A model generated the notes under the pieces. The model worked only from the letters and a program-made list of their open reading frames with translations, did no database searches and had not been told where the DNA came from. Shown piece by piece: positions 50,687-59,362 of a DNA stretch of 64,000 nt. This stretch comes from Chitinophagaceae bacterium (GTDB taxonomy: Bacteria; Bacteroidota; Bacteroidia; Chitinophagales; Chitinophagaceae), in NCBI GenBank assembly GCA_019638615.1, contig JAHBTL010000004.1:186001-250000 (forward strand), written 5' to 3'. The position numbers and the translations under genes were made by a program. How positions within the stretch are numbered: position 1 is the first letter of the stretch; each line of letters begins with the position of its first letter.

Positions 50687-51104
50687 CAAGTTGTTTACAA
50701 TACCACATTCTATGTCGGCAGGCATTTGCAATATGCCTTTAAATCAACACAGTTTGCTGGCAGGATCGAAACGACATTCGTGCTCACTGCGATTCCGCCT
50801 GGAGGAGGCTTCATTGCTATAACGGTTGTTGCGGCGGAGAAAGCAGTCTCAACCCGGGTTCAAAATTTGAGATTGCTTCACCTCTCATTATCCGTAATGC
50901 TTTTAAATTGATTCAGCGGCTCGCAATAACGGGAATTTTTTTCCATATTGCTTGTTTTGCGGACGCGCCTGCTTTGCTAATTTAAAATGACCCCATATAC
51001 TAAGAATCCTTCAATTATCCGTTAATTTGTTGAATGTTTACCCTTGATGTATGTAGTGTATTGCAACGATAAACCACAAACAATAAATCACCAACCTTTG
51101 CATT
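50687..51104. repeat. 418-base gap closing the array: mixed repeats
   Basis: Holds a Y-like fragment (ATGTCGGCAGGC, 50,712), a GATTGCTTC...GCTCGCAATAACG block (50,864-50,932) related to that at 19,311-19,345, a minus-strand copy of AAATTAGCAAAGCAGG (50,953-50,983) and micro-repeats near 51,060. No gene seen. Confidence 0.5.
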
Positions 51105-53912
51105 ATGCGCTTATTGAAGCTGGCTTGTTTCATTATACTGTTCTGCTCAAAAGCTTCTTCGCAGGAGTTTGGTGGCAATCCCCCTTCCCTGAAGTGGCGG
51201 CAGGTAAACATTCCCGAGGCCCGTATCATTTTTCCAAAAGGGCTGGATTCAACCGCGCAAAGGGTGGCAGCTATTGTATCCTATCTTGGCAAACACACCG
51301 ATGCCACGGCCGGAGATGCCCACAGGAAGATCAATATCGTGCTGCAGAACCAAACCACCCAGTCAAATGGTTATGTGGGGCTGGCGCCCTGGCGCAGTGA
51401 GTTTTTCCTTACTCCGCAATTTAATAGTTTTCAGCTGGGCAGCTTGCAGTGGGCAGATAACCTGGCAATGCACGAATACAGGCACGTGCAGCAATACATG
51501 AATTACCGGAAGGGATTGTCTAAGCTGGCCTATTATATTTTGGGTGAGGAAGGACAGGCGGTGGCTAACAACGCTGCTATACCCAACTGGTTTTTCGAAG
51601 GAGATGCCGTATTCCAGGAAACGGCTATGAGCGGGCAGGGGAGGGGAAGGATCCCCTATTTTTTTAATGCTTACCGGTCATTGTGGAATGCGGGTAAGCA
51701 ATACAGCTTTATGAAACTGCGCAATGGCTCTTTAAAGGATTATATTCCCGATCATTACGCCCTGGGGTATTTAATGACAGGATACGGACGTGAAAAATTC
51801 GGGCCAACCTTCTGGACAAAAGTAACAGAAGATGCCGCCCGGTTCAGGGGCGTATTTTATCCCTGGCAGAAAGCTGTTAAGCGGTATGCGGGTATGCCTT
51901 ATCGTGAGTTTGTAGAAAAAGCCTTTGATTATTACCAGGCGCAGGATAAGGAAATGCTGCCTTCCGGCTCGGCTTCCTTTCTTACAAAAGCCAATGAAAA
52001 ATTTGTGTCGAGCGCTACACTGCCGGTGTTTGCAGGCGAAGATTCTATCCTGTTTTTTAAAAGAACTTACCGTGAAGCGGGAGCTTGGTACTGGCTGATC
52101 AATGGAAGGGAAGAAAAAATACGTACAAAAGATATCGGGTTGGATGATTATTACGCTTACCGGAATGGTAAGATCGTTTATACTGCCTACGAACCCGATG
52201 TACGGTGGGGGCAGCGGGATTACAGTGTGATCAAGCTGCTGGACGTGCATACAAAGGAAGTAAAACAAGTAACTGTAAAGAGCAAATATTTTTCCCCGGA
52301 TTTATCGCCCGACGGGAAAAAAATTGCAGCGATACTGTACCTGCCCGATCAGCAAACGGCATTGCAGTTACTCGATGCCGCATCAGGAAAAGTTTTGAAC
52401 GATATACCCGGCAATGGACTGATCTTCACCTATCCTGTATTTTCAGACAACGACCATCTTGTTTCATGCGTTCGCAATGCAGATGGATTGATGAGTGTTG
52501 CATTGATAGATATTAACAGCCATGTAGTTGAAAATCTTACACCGCTGAGCTATGAAATAAAAGGATACCCCTTTGTGAAAGGGGATACTGTTTACTTTTC
52601 GGGCAGCGATGGTTACCGCGATGATATTTATGCGGTGAGCATCGCAACCCGGCAGCTCTTTCAACTTACCCGCGAGTCCCTGGGGGCCTATCGTCCGTCG
52701 GTAAACGAAGCGAACAGGCTGGTGTGGAGTAGCTTTACCGCAGAAGGATACCAGTTGAAACAAAAGCAATTGACAGTTGCCGACTGGGTTCCCATAGCTT
52801 CGCCGGACACAGTGCAGGCACGGAATATTTATCTGCCCAACGCATTGTCGCAACCCGGAGGAGATATCCTGCCAAAGCTTACTGTAAGTAATCTGCCGGT
52901 ATCTAAATACAGCAGGTTCACACGCTTGTTTAATTTTCATAGCTGGCGGCCTTATTACGAGGCTCCCGACTGGAGCTTTACTATATACGGGCAGGATATA
53001 CTCAACATTTTTCAATCGCAACTGTATTATAATTACAACGAAAACGAGTCAAGTCATGCCGTGGGACTGGGTGGAACGCTGGCAAGCTGGTTCCCCTGGG
53101 TAACCGGCGGCATTTCGTATACATTCGACCGTAAGGTGAGTGATACAGCACGCACCATTCACTGGAATGAGCTGAATGCCAATATCGGGTTAAGTCTGCC
53201 GCTGAATTTTACCAAAGGCAGGTGGTATAAGAATCTTATGCTGGCATCTTCTTTCAACGCGGAACAATTGAATATTACCGGGAAATACAAGGACAGCATT
53301 GCCAGCCCTTTGTTTAATTACCTGCAGCTTTCCGTTAACTGGAGCAGCCGGGTGCAACGGGCCGTACAACATATTAACCCCCGGTTTGCACAAACATTGC
53401 TATTGCGTTACAGAACCGTTATAAACAGGTATACTGCCGATCAGTTGCTTGCCAGTGGTTCACTGTATTTTCCCGGCATCGGGATCAATCATAGCCTGGT
53501 ACTATCCGCAGCATTTCAGCAGCGCGATACGGTCAATCAATATCGCTTTTCTAACAACTTTCCATTTGCCAGGGGATACGATGCCGTTGACGCGCCACGC
53601 ATGTGGAAATGGGCAGTGAACTACCATTTTCCTGTTGTATACCCCGACCGGGGATTTGGGCAGTTATTGTATTTTATGAGGATCAGGGGAAATGTTTTTT
53701 TCGATTACGCGCAGGCGCAAAGTCTGCGTACGCGTGACATCTTTTCATTCAGGAGCACAGGAGCTGAAATTTATTTTGATACCAAATGGTGGAACCAGCA
53801 GCCCGTTACTGTAGGGCTGCGTTACAGTCGCCTGCTGGATAGTAATATTGCAGGGCTCAACAATCCCAACCGGTGGGAATTTATTTTGCCCGTGGATTTG
53901 TTTAGCAGGTGA
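51105..53912 (+). CDS. Large exported protein: HExxH peptidase-like domain, propeller and outer-membrane barrel
   Basis: A 935-aa protein. Signal peptide (1-19). Residues about 20-270 resemble a gluzincin peptidase (MA-clan) with HEYRH near 124 and a probable third ligand in PNWFFEGDA near 161. Residues about 280-580 have four-stranded repeats such as YFSPDLSPDGKKIAAILYLPD, typical of TolB/DPP-like propellers. Residues about 600-935 alternate polar and aromatic strands, ending in an outer-membrane barrel with terminal Phe-Ser-Arg. Such fusions in Bacteroidota are unassigned; activity as a surface protease is inference. Confidence 0.75.
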   Translation: MRLLKLACFIILFCSKASSQEFGGNPPSLKWRQVNIPEARIIFPKGLDSTAQRVAAIVSYLGKHTDATAGDAHRKINIVLQNQTTQSNGYVGLAPWRSEFFLTPQFNSFQLGSLQWADNLAMHEYRHVQQYMNYRKGLSKLAYYILGEEGQAVANNAAIPNWFFEGDAVFQETAMSGQGRGRIPYFFNAYRSLWNAGKQYSFMKLRNGSLKDYIPDHYALGYLMTGYGREKFGPTFWTKVTEDAARFRGVFYPWQKAVKRYAGMPYREFVEKAFDYYQAQDKEMLPSGSASFLTKANEKFVSSATLPVFAGEDSILFFKRTYREAGAWYWLINGREEKIRTKDIGLDDYYAYRNGKIVYTAYEPDVRWGQRDYSVIKLLDVHTKEVKQVTVKSKYFSPDLSPDGKKIAAILYLPDQQTALQLLDAASGKVLNDIPGNGLIFTYPVFSDNDHLVSCVRNADGLMSVALIDINSHVVENLTPLSYEIKGYPFVKGDTVYFSGSDGYRDDIYAVSIATRQLFQLTRESLGAYRPSVNEANRLVWSSFTAEGYQLKQKQLTVADWVPIASPDTVQARNIYLPNALSQPGGDILPKLTVSNLPVSKYSRFTRLFNFHSWRPYYEAPDWSFTIYGQDILNIFQSQLYYNYNENESSHAVGLGGTLASWFPWVTGGISYTFDRKVSDTARTIHWNELNANIGLSLPLNFTKGRWYKNLMLASSFNAEQLNITGKYKDSIASPLFNYLQLSVNWSSRVQRAVQHINPRFAQTLLLRYRTVINRYTADQLLASGSLYFPGIGINHSLVLSAAFQQRDTVNQYRFSNNFPFARGYDAVDAPRMWKWAVNYHFPVVYPDRGFGQLLYFMRIRGNVFFDYAQAQSLRTRDIFSFRSTGAEIYFDTKWWNQQPVTVGLRYSRLLDSNIAGLNNPNRWEFILPVDLFSR

Positions 53913-54085
53913 GGGGATTTGAGATTTATAGTTTAGCGATAAGCGTTTCAAACTATAAACCCTCTTAAGTTGATAGCCCATAGTTTACAGCTGATTGCTC
54001 AAATCAGAAACCCCCCAATCAAAAATCAGAAATCTTCGTGTATATTGTAACCTGCAACCACAAACCCAAAACTATAAAGTATACT
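53913..54085. repeat. Intergenic micro-repeat tract
   Basis: GATTTGAGATTTATAGTTTAG, CAAACTATAAACCC, GCTGATTGCTCA, AAATCAGAAA and CAAAACTATAAAG, the same motif family as at 8,975 and 32,103. Frames extending the next gene upstream (to 54,038) would start inside it. Confidence 0.6.
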
Positions 54086-54982
54086 ATGCAGGTCAAATTG
54101 TTTATTGCTGTTTGTTGTTTTGGGATCATGCGGGTGCACGCGCAGAATGGTATCGTTGTGTTTCAATCGGATTTTGGTCTGAAAGATGGAGCAGTTTCTG
54201 CAATGAAGGGAGTGGCCAATAGTGTATCGGCCAATTTAAAGCTGTATGATATTACGCATGAAATTCCTGCATACAATGTATGGGAAGCAGCATACAGGCT
54301 TGAACAAACGGTCCGTTACTGGCCGGCGGGCACTGTGTTTGTGTCGGTGGTAGATCCGGGGGTGGGAACAGAAAGAAAGTCGGTAGTCCTCAAAACAAAA
54401 TCCGGTCACTTTATTGTAACGCCTGATAATGGCACACTTACCCTGATCGCAACGTCATTGGGCATAGCAGAGCTAAGAGAAATTGATGAAGCAGTGAACA
54501 GGAGAAAAAATTCAGAAGAATCCTACACCTTTCATGGACGGGATGTATATGCCTATACGGCATCGCGACTGGCTGCAAAGGCCATCCGTTTTGAAGACGT
54601 GGGCGCTGTTGCGGCGCCAGAGGTCGTAACCATTCCTTACCAGGCTGCCCAAATAGAGAATTCCGCATTGAAAGGAGGTATACCTGTATTAGACATACAA
54701 TACGGTAATGTATGGACGAATATACCGGCTGCTTTGATAAAACAAATGAATATTGCGCCCGGTGAAAAGTTACAGGTAAAAATATTTCATGCGGGTAAGC
54801 AGGTGTATACGGGTATATTAAAATATGCAGAAACATTCGGCGCCGTAAATAAAGGACAGCCGCTGGCATATTTAAACAGCCTGCTCCAGCTATCGTTTGC
54901 CGTTAACCAGGGAAGTTTTGCCCGCACATTTCATATTGCCAGTGGTGCAGACTGGAGTGTGGAGGTAAGAAAGGTACCCTGA
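54086..54982 (+). CDS. Exported SAM hydroxide adenosyltransferase-family protein (DUF62)
   Basis: A 298-aa protein from ATG 54,086 with a clear signal peptide (MQVKLFIAVCCFGIMRVHAQ). The rest is the SAM-dependent halogenase/hydrolase fold: VFQSDFGLKDGAVSAMKG, YDITHEIPAYNVWEAA, VDPGVGTERKS, TPDNGTLTLIA and YTFHGRDVYAYTASRLA, with the DxxR/H-type residues (Asp, Arg and His) of the hydroxide adenosyltransferases present. Family members hydrolyse S-adenosylmethionine to adenosine and methionine in the cytosol. Export is unexpected because the substrate is cytosolic. Confidence 0.8.
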   Translation: MQVKLFIAVCCFGIMRVHAQNGIVVFQSDFGLKDGAVSAMKGVANSVSANLKLYDITHEIPAYNVWEAAYRLEQTVRYWPAGTVFVSVVDPGVGTERKSVVLKTKSGHFIVTPDNGTLTLIATSLGIAELREIDEAVNRRKNSEESYTFHGRDVYAYTASRLAAKAIRFEDVGAVAAPEVVTIPYQAAQIENSALKGGIPVLDIQYGNVWTNIPAALIKQMNIAPGEKLQVKIFHAGKQVYTGILKYAETFGAVNKGQPLAYLNSLLQLSFAVNQGSFARTFHIASGADWSVEVRKVP

Positions 54983-55025
54983 TATATGAAAAGGGGAGAA
55001 GGCATACAATAGGAGTGTGCATTTA

Positions 55026-55113
55026 AAATCAGCAAAGCAGGTACGCCTGTAAAAGCATGGAATATGCTCTTGGCTTTTTAGCCGCAGATGCGCAAATTTA
55101 ACCTGCGATAATT
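55026..55113 (+). repeat. Dispersed repeat AAATTAGCAAAGCAGG, copy 3, with GCCGCAGAT end
   Basis: AAATCAGCAAAGCAGGTACGCC, then a variable stretch with a TGGAATATGCTCTTGGC end and TTAGCCGCAGATGCGCA. It has the same order as at 11,420-11,470. It lies between two convergent genes. Confidence 0.55.
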
Positions 55114-56535
55114 TCATGTATAGCCGAAGAGCCGCCGCTCCTTTATCATAGCTGCTACCTCCGCAGGAACATGTGCTTCCCAGCCTTCTACGCCATCTTT
55201 GATCTGCTGCAGCACTGTATCCGTGCGTACCTGCAGGTTACTTTCATCAAAATGCCTGATATCTTCAATTTTATTATTGGCGATCAGGTAACGGAATAAA
55301 TCGACCAGTTGCGCGGGCGGGGAAAACCTGAGACAATTGCAGATGATGCCATCCCGTAAAGTTGGATAGATGAAGAGCTTTACTTTGCGACTGAACAGGG
55401 TGGCAAAGGATTCCAGGATACCGCCGGGCAGATCCATGTAATGTTCTTCCGAAAAAATATACTCCAGGTTAGGATAGCCCAATACCATACCCATTTTTAA
55501 TTTGGTGATGGTGGAGAGATAAGCTACCAGCCTGAAATACCGTTGGAAATTGGATATCATTACGGTTTGACCCAGTGAGCAAAGAACGTCTACCCGGTCA
55601 AGAAAATCTTTTTCATCAATATCGGCTTTTTCATCGGCGTTTCTTTCTTTAAGACCCTGGAGGGTGAGCTCATTGATAACCACCACATTTTCTTTGTCTA
55701 CATCAGGTTCTTCCAGGAACTGCTTCACCCCCGTGCGCAACATATCCATATGCACGTTAATGACCGGTCGAAAACGACCGCGGAGTACTACAATGTGTTT
55801 TTTATATAAAACTTCAGAGGGTTGCCTGTTTTTTCCATCGGGCCCAAACAAGGCGGCATCAGAAAATCCGTACTTCACCAGGTGCAGGCTCATCAGGCGA
55901 TTGTCTACTTTGGTAAAAGCGGGCCCTTCAAAACGGATCATGTCAATCTGGATACGGTCTTTTTCAATATTGTCCATTAAAGACAACAGGAAGATCAACG
56001 GTATTTCACGATAATAGAAGCAGGCGTACAAAAGGTTTACACCCAGCACGCCGGTAGCCTGCTGCTGGCGGTTGTTGTTGTTGTCGAGCAATTTTACATG
56101 GAGCACCACATCGTTGGGGGTGCTATTGGGCGCATGCTGAAAGCGTACACCCATCCATCCATGTCCCTCGTTTGTTTTATTGTAATTGATCGCAGATACG
56201 GTATCTGAAAATGCGAAGAATGTGGTGGTATCTCCTTTTAAGGCAGCCAGGCGCTCTATTAAAAGCTGGTATTCATGATCCAGCATCGACAGCAGCCTTT
56301 CTTCACTCACATATCGTTTTTTTTGCTGAACGCCGTAGATGGCATCAGAGAACGTCATGTCGTAAGCCGACATGGTTTTGGCAATGGTGCCCGAGGAGGC
56401 GCCCGCCTTAAAAAAGTTTGCCGCAACATCCTGTCCTGCGCCTATTTCCGCAAAAGAACCATAGATCTCCGGGTTGAGATTGATCGCAAGCGCTTTTTGT
56501 TTGGTCCCGATGTCCTTGTTGTGGATGATACTCAT
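55114..56535 (-). CDS. Conserved cytosolic protein of unknown function, 473 aa
   Basis: Strongly conserved-looking protein with no signal or membrane helix. Recognisable blocks: FAEIGAGQDVAANFFKAGASSGTIAK near 28, KTMSAYDMTFSDAIYG near 55 and FFAFSDTVSAINYNK near 107, with GWMGVRFQHAP near 125. I know similar proteins from several phyla, annotated inconsistently, and can assign no function. A single-gene unit with 288 bases free upstream. Confidence 0.6.
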   Translation of the reverse strand: MSIIHNKDIGTKQKALAINLNPEIYGSFAEIGAGQDVAANFFKAGASSGTIAKTMSAYDMTFSDAIYGVQQKKRYVSEERLLSMLDHEYQLLIERLAALKGDTTTFFAFSDTVSAINYNKTNEGHGWMGVRFQHAPNSTPNDVVLHVKLLDNNNNRQQQATGVLGVNLLYACFYYREIPLIFLLSLMDNIEKDRIQIDMIRFEGPAFTKVDNRLMSLHLVKYGFSDAALFGPDGKNRQPSEVLYKKHIVVLRGRFRPVINVHMDMLRTGVKQFLEEPDVDKENVVVINELTLQGLKERNADEKADIDEKDFLDRVDVLCSLGQTVMISNFQRYFRLVAYLSTITKLKMGMVLGYPNLEYIFSEEHYMDLPGGILESFATLFSRKVKLFIYPTLRDGIICNCLRFSPPAQLVDLFRYLIANNKIEDIRHFDESNLQVRTDTVLQQIKDGVEGWEAHVPAEVAAMIKERRLFGYT

Positions 56536-56823
56536 TGCTGTTTAAGTTAGTTGACTGAATGGTGGCGTTCATGGCCTAACCTGCAAGCAATGTACATGGT
56601 TTCCCTGTAGGAAATCCTTCTGCAATATAAAATCATTTTCATATAAATCTAAACATTTCGTGCAGGTACCCTGCTACGGAGTAGTATAACGCGAGGGGAA
56701 GGCGGTGTGGTATGGTTGACAGGAAAATAAAAGCTTAATGAAATGCATTGCCAGTATAGCAATGGAAAATGCCGCTGTTCCCGGAATACGCTCAAGTTAT
56801 ATCCCCTGCACCGGCCATCCGGA

Positions 56824-57798
56824 TTAATTTTTAGCAGTTGGAATTCGGGCAGGGATATTTCCCTGCTCAAAATAATATTTTACCGCTTCCTGCACTGCCT
56901 GCAGAGAACTATACTGCGGGTCATATTGTAATAACCGTTTTGCTTTTTCAATGCTGCCTGCGGGGCTATGGGCGATGTGATCCCAGGTTAATTCGGCATC
57001 CCGTTCACTTACGGTTTTCTTCCATTCGGGCCAGGGCAAAAAACGGAGTTTCGCTTCTTTACCAAACCATGCAGCCATCGCTATGGCGTATCCTCTTAAG
57101 GTAAGTGCCTGCTCTGATACCACGTGAAAGCTTTCTCCTGTGGCTGCCTCGCGATGCACAATCGCTTTTTCAAAAGCCTGCGCTACGTCATCGGCATGAA
57201 CATGGTGGAGTGTTTCCATTCCAATATTGGGCAAAACAATTTCTTCGCTCCTGGACAGCCTGATAAAAATTTCCGGGTTGAGATGACCGGCAGGGTTGAT
57301 GGGAAGCCATCCCGGACCCGTAATATGACCGGGATGCAACAGGGTAACAGGAAAATTGTTTTCCCGGTGAAGTGACAGCAGGTATGCCTCAATCTTTGCC
57401 TTGTTAATACCGTATTCCCCAAAAGGTTTTCTCTCCTGCGCTTCGGTTGTGGGCACCTGTTCGCTGTGGCCGTGTACCCACATGGTACCGCAATGAATAA
57501 AATGCCGTACACTGCCCGTCAATGCTTCTGCCAGTTGAGCGGCACTTTCCGGTGTAAAACAGATAAGGTCTATTACTGCATCTCCCTGTAGCGCTTTGAC
57601 TTGTGAACCGAATTCCTTTTTTTCTTCGGCGGCAGCCCTGTCAATACAAACCTGCTGAACAGCATTCCATGCAGGATGTGTATGATAGGGATCCCGTTGC
57701 CGGCGGCTTACGCAAATCACCTCGTGACCGGCATGTATCAACCGTGGGATAAGGTAAGAACCTATATGCCCGGTTCCTCCGATTACAACTATTTTCAT
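56824..57798 (-). CDS. NAD-dependent epimerase/dehydratase family protein
   Basis: A 324-aa extended short-chain dehydrogenase: GGTGHIGSYLIPRL nucleotide loop at residue 7, and FGEYGINKAKIEAYL near 130, whose YxxxK is the catalytic pair. The C-terminal half binds the substrate, often a nucleotide sugar, but the FHVVSEQALTLRGYA tail resembles those reductases acting on other small carbonyls. Its neighbours do not identify the substrate. Confidence 0.82.
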   Translation of the reverse strand: MKIVVIGGTGHIGSYLIPRLIHAGHEVICVSRRQRDPYHTHPAWNAVQQVCIDRAAAEEKKEFGSQVKALQGDAVIDLICFTPESAAQLAEALTGSVRHFIHCGTMWVHGHSEQVPTTEAQERKPFGEYGINKAKIEAYLLSLHRENNFPVTLLHPGHITGPGWLPINPAGHLNPEIFIRLSRSEEIVLPNIGMETLHHVHADDVAQAFEKAIVHREAATGESFHVVSEQALTLRGYAIAMAAWFGKEAKLRFLPWPEWKKTVSERDAELTWDHIAHSPAGSIEKAKRLLQYDPQYSSLQAVQEAVKYYFEQGNIPARIPTAKN

Positions 57799-57846
57799 GG
57801 CTGGGTTTGTATATGATTTTTTTATCTGACTTATTTCAAAAGGCGT

Positions 57847-59310
57847 TTAATCCCTGTAATTCAAAGCGGGCTCCCTGTCGCCCAGCAACGCTTCATATTT
57901 ATAATTGCCTTTTGCTGTCTTAAATTCTTCGGTAGCTTTTGTAATGATGGCCGGGTTGATATACAGATCAATCGCTGTCATTGCCATTGTTTTTGCTGCC
58001 ACCATCATTCCTTTAACGCCTATGTCAGTTCCTCCGGCTGTAACGGCCTGCCAGCTATGCGCCGGAGTGCCGGGTACCCATGTAGCGGCGCTCATGCCAA
58101 CCGTGGGCACAGCATAGCTTACGTCTCCCACATCTGTAGACCCGCCGCCGGCATCGGGCGTTGTTTTGAATGGCTTTATCCCGGCAGCGCTCCCGATAGC
58201 CGGTGCTTTAAATGTAAAAGTTGACTGGATTTTTTCAGCGAATTCAATTTCTTCCGCCGTATACGCGACACCTCCTGTTTGGTCGAGGTTTTTCTGCATA
58301 ACTTCTCCCAAAGTTTTATTCAGGAGCATATCGTGCGTACCACCGATGATTTCATAATCCATTGTTGTTTCCGTGCCGAGCGCAGCGCCCCGGGCAGCTT
58401 TTACTATTCTTTCAAAAATAGCTTTTGCTTCCTCTTTCCGGGGGTGGCGGACATAGTAGTATACTTCAGCAAAGTCAGGAACGATATTGGGCGCTTTGCC
58501 CCCGTTGGTAATTACGTAATGCAGTCTCGCTTCCTGCGGTATGTGTTCACGCATCATATTCGCCATCACATTCATTGCTTCTACTGCGTCCAGTGCCGAA
58601 CGGCCTTTATCGGGAGCGCCGGATGCGTGCGCCGCAATTCCTTTAAAACGAAATTTTGCGGATTTATTCGCCAGTGCGCTGGTCATCGTTACTTCATTAT
58701 CGTCTCCGGGGTGCCAATGAATAACGGCATCCATGTCATTAAACAACCCTGCACGTACCATATACACTTTACCGCTTCCTCCTTCTTCAGCGGGACAACC
58801 TAATACTTTTACCGTACCACTGATCTTTTTTTCTTCGATTAATTTTTTAATGGAAACGCCTGCGGCAACAGAAGCGGTGCCGAATAAATGATGCCCGCAT
58901 GCATGTCCTGCATTTTTGCCATTGATAGATTTCTTCTCAGGAATGGCTTCCTGCGACATGCCGGGCAAAGCGTCATACTCAGCCAGGATACCTATTACGG
59001 GTTTGCCGCTGCCATAGGTTGCCACAAAGGCGGTGGGAATTCCGGCTACGCCGGCTTCTACAGTGAACCCGTTATTTTTTAATGTTTGCTGAAGCAGTGC
59101 GGCGCTCTTAACTTCCTTATATCCCACTTCCGCAAAATTCCAGATCTCCATTGCGTTGCTCTTATACAAGCCGGCTTTGCTTTGTATATCCTGTACAGCC
59201 TCGGCTTTTAGCCGGTCAGCGGGGTCAGCGGGCTTTTTCTTTTGCGCGGAGACGCCAGAAGAAAGAAGCGTAATGGTAAAAGTGAAAATGATTGAAAGCA
59301 GATGCTTCAT
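57847..59310 (-). CDS. Exported M20-family amidohydrolase
   Basis: A 487-aa protein from ATG 59,310 (MKHLLSIIFTFTITLLSSGVSAQ signal). The metal site is in GHACGHHLFGTASVAAG near 137 and PAEEGGSGK near 177, with GGGSTDVGDVSY late (near 390). This is the M20D branch of aminoacylase, IAA-amidohydrolase and aminobenzoyl-glutamate hydrolase (AbgB) enzymes. Periplasmic action is inferred from the signal. It begins 52 bases after an aminotransferase gene, suggesting hydrolysis of an N-acyl amino compound and use of its amino part. Confidence 0.85.
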   Translation of the reverse strand: MKHLLSIIFTFTITLLSSGVSAQKKKPADPADRLKAEAVQDIQSKAGLYKSNAMEIWNFAEVGYKEVKSAALLQQTLKNNGFTVEAGVAGIPTAFVATYGSGKPVIGILAEYDALPGMSQEAIPEKKSINGKNAGHACGHHLFGTASVAAGVSIKKLIEEKKISGTVKVLGCPAEEGGSGKVYMVRAGLFNDMDAVIHWHPGDDNEVTMTSALANKSAKFRFKGIAAHASGAPDKGRSALDAVEAMNVMANMMREHIPQEARLHYVITNGGKAPNIVPDFAEVYYYVRHPRKEEAKAIFERIVKAARGAALGTETTMDYEIIGGTHDMLLNKTLGEVMQKNLDQTGGVAYTAEEIEFAEKIQSTFTFKAPAIGSAAGIKPFKTTPDAGGGSTDVGDVSYAVPTVGMSAATWVPGTPAHSWQAVTAGGTDIGVKGMMVAAKTMAMTAIDLYINPAIITKATEEFKTAKGNYKYEALLGDREPALNYRD

Positions 59311-59362
59311 CTGTTGCGCGTTTAGATACGCAATATACGGGATATGAACATTTGAAATATGA

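Noticed and set aside
38500..50700. Prophage or ICE remnant as explanation of the array
   Set aside because: There are no phage, conjugation or recombinase genes, and repeats lie at each gene border instead of only at the ends.
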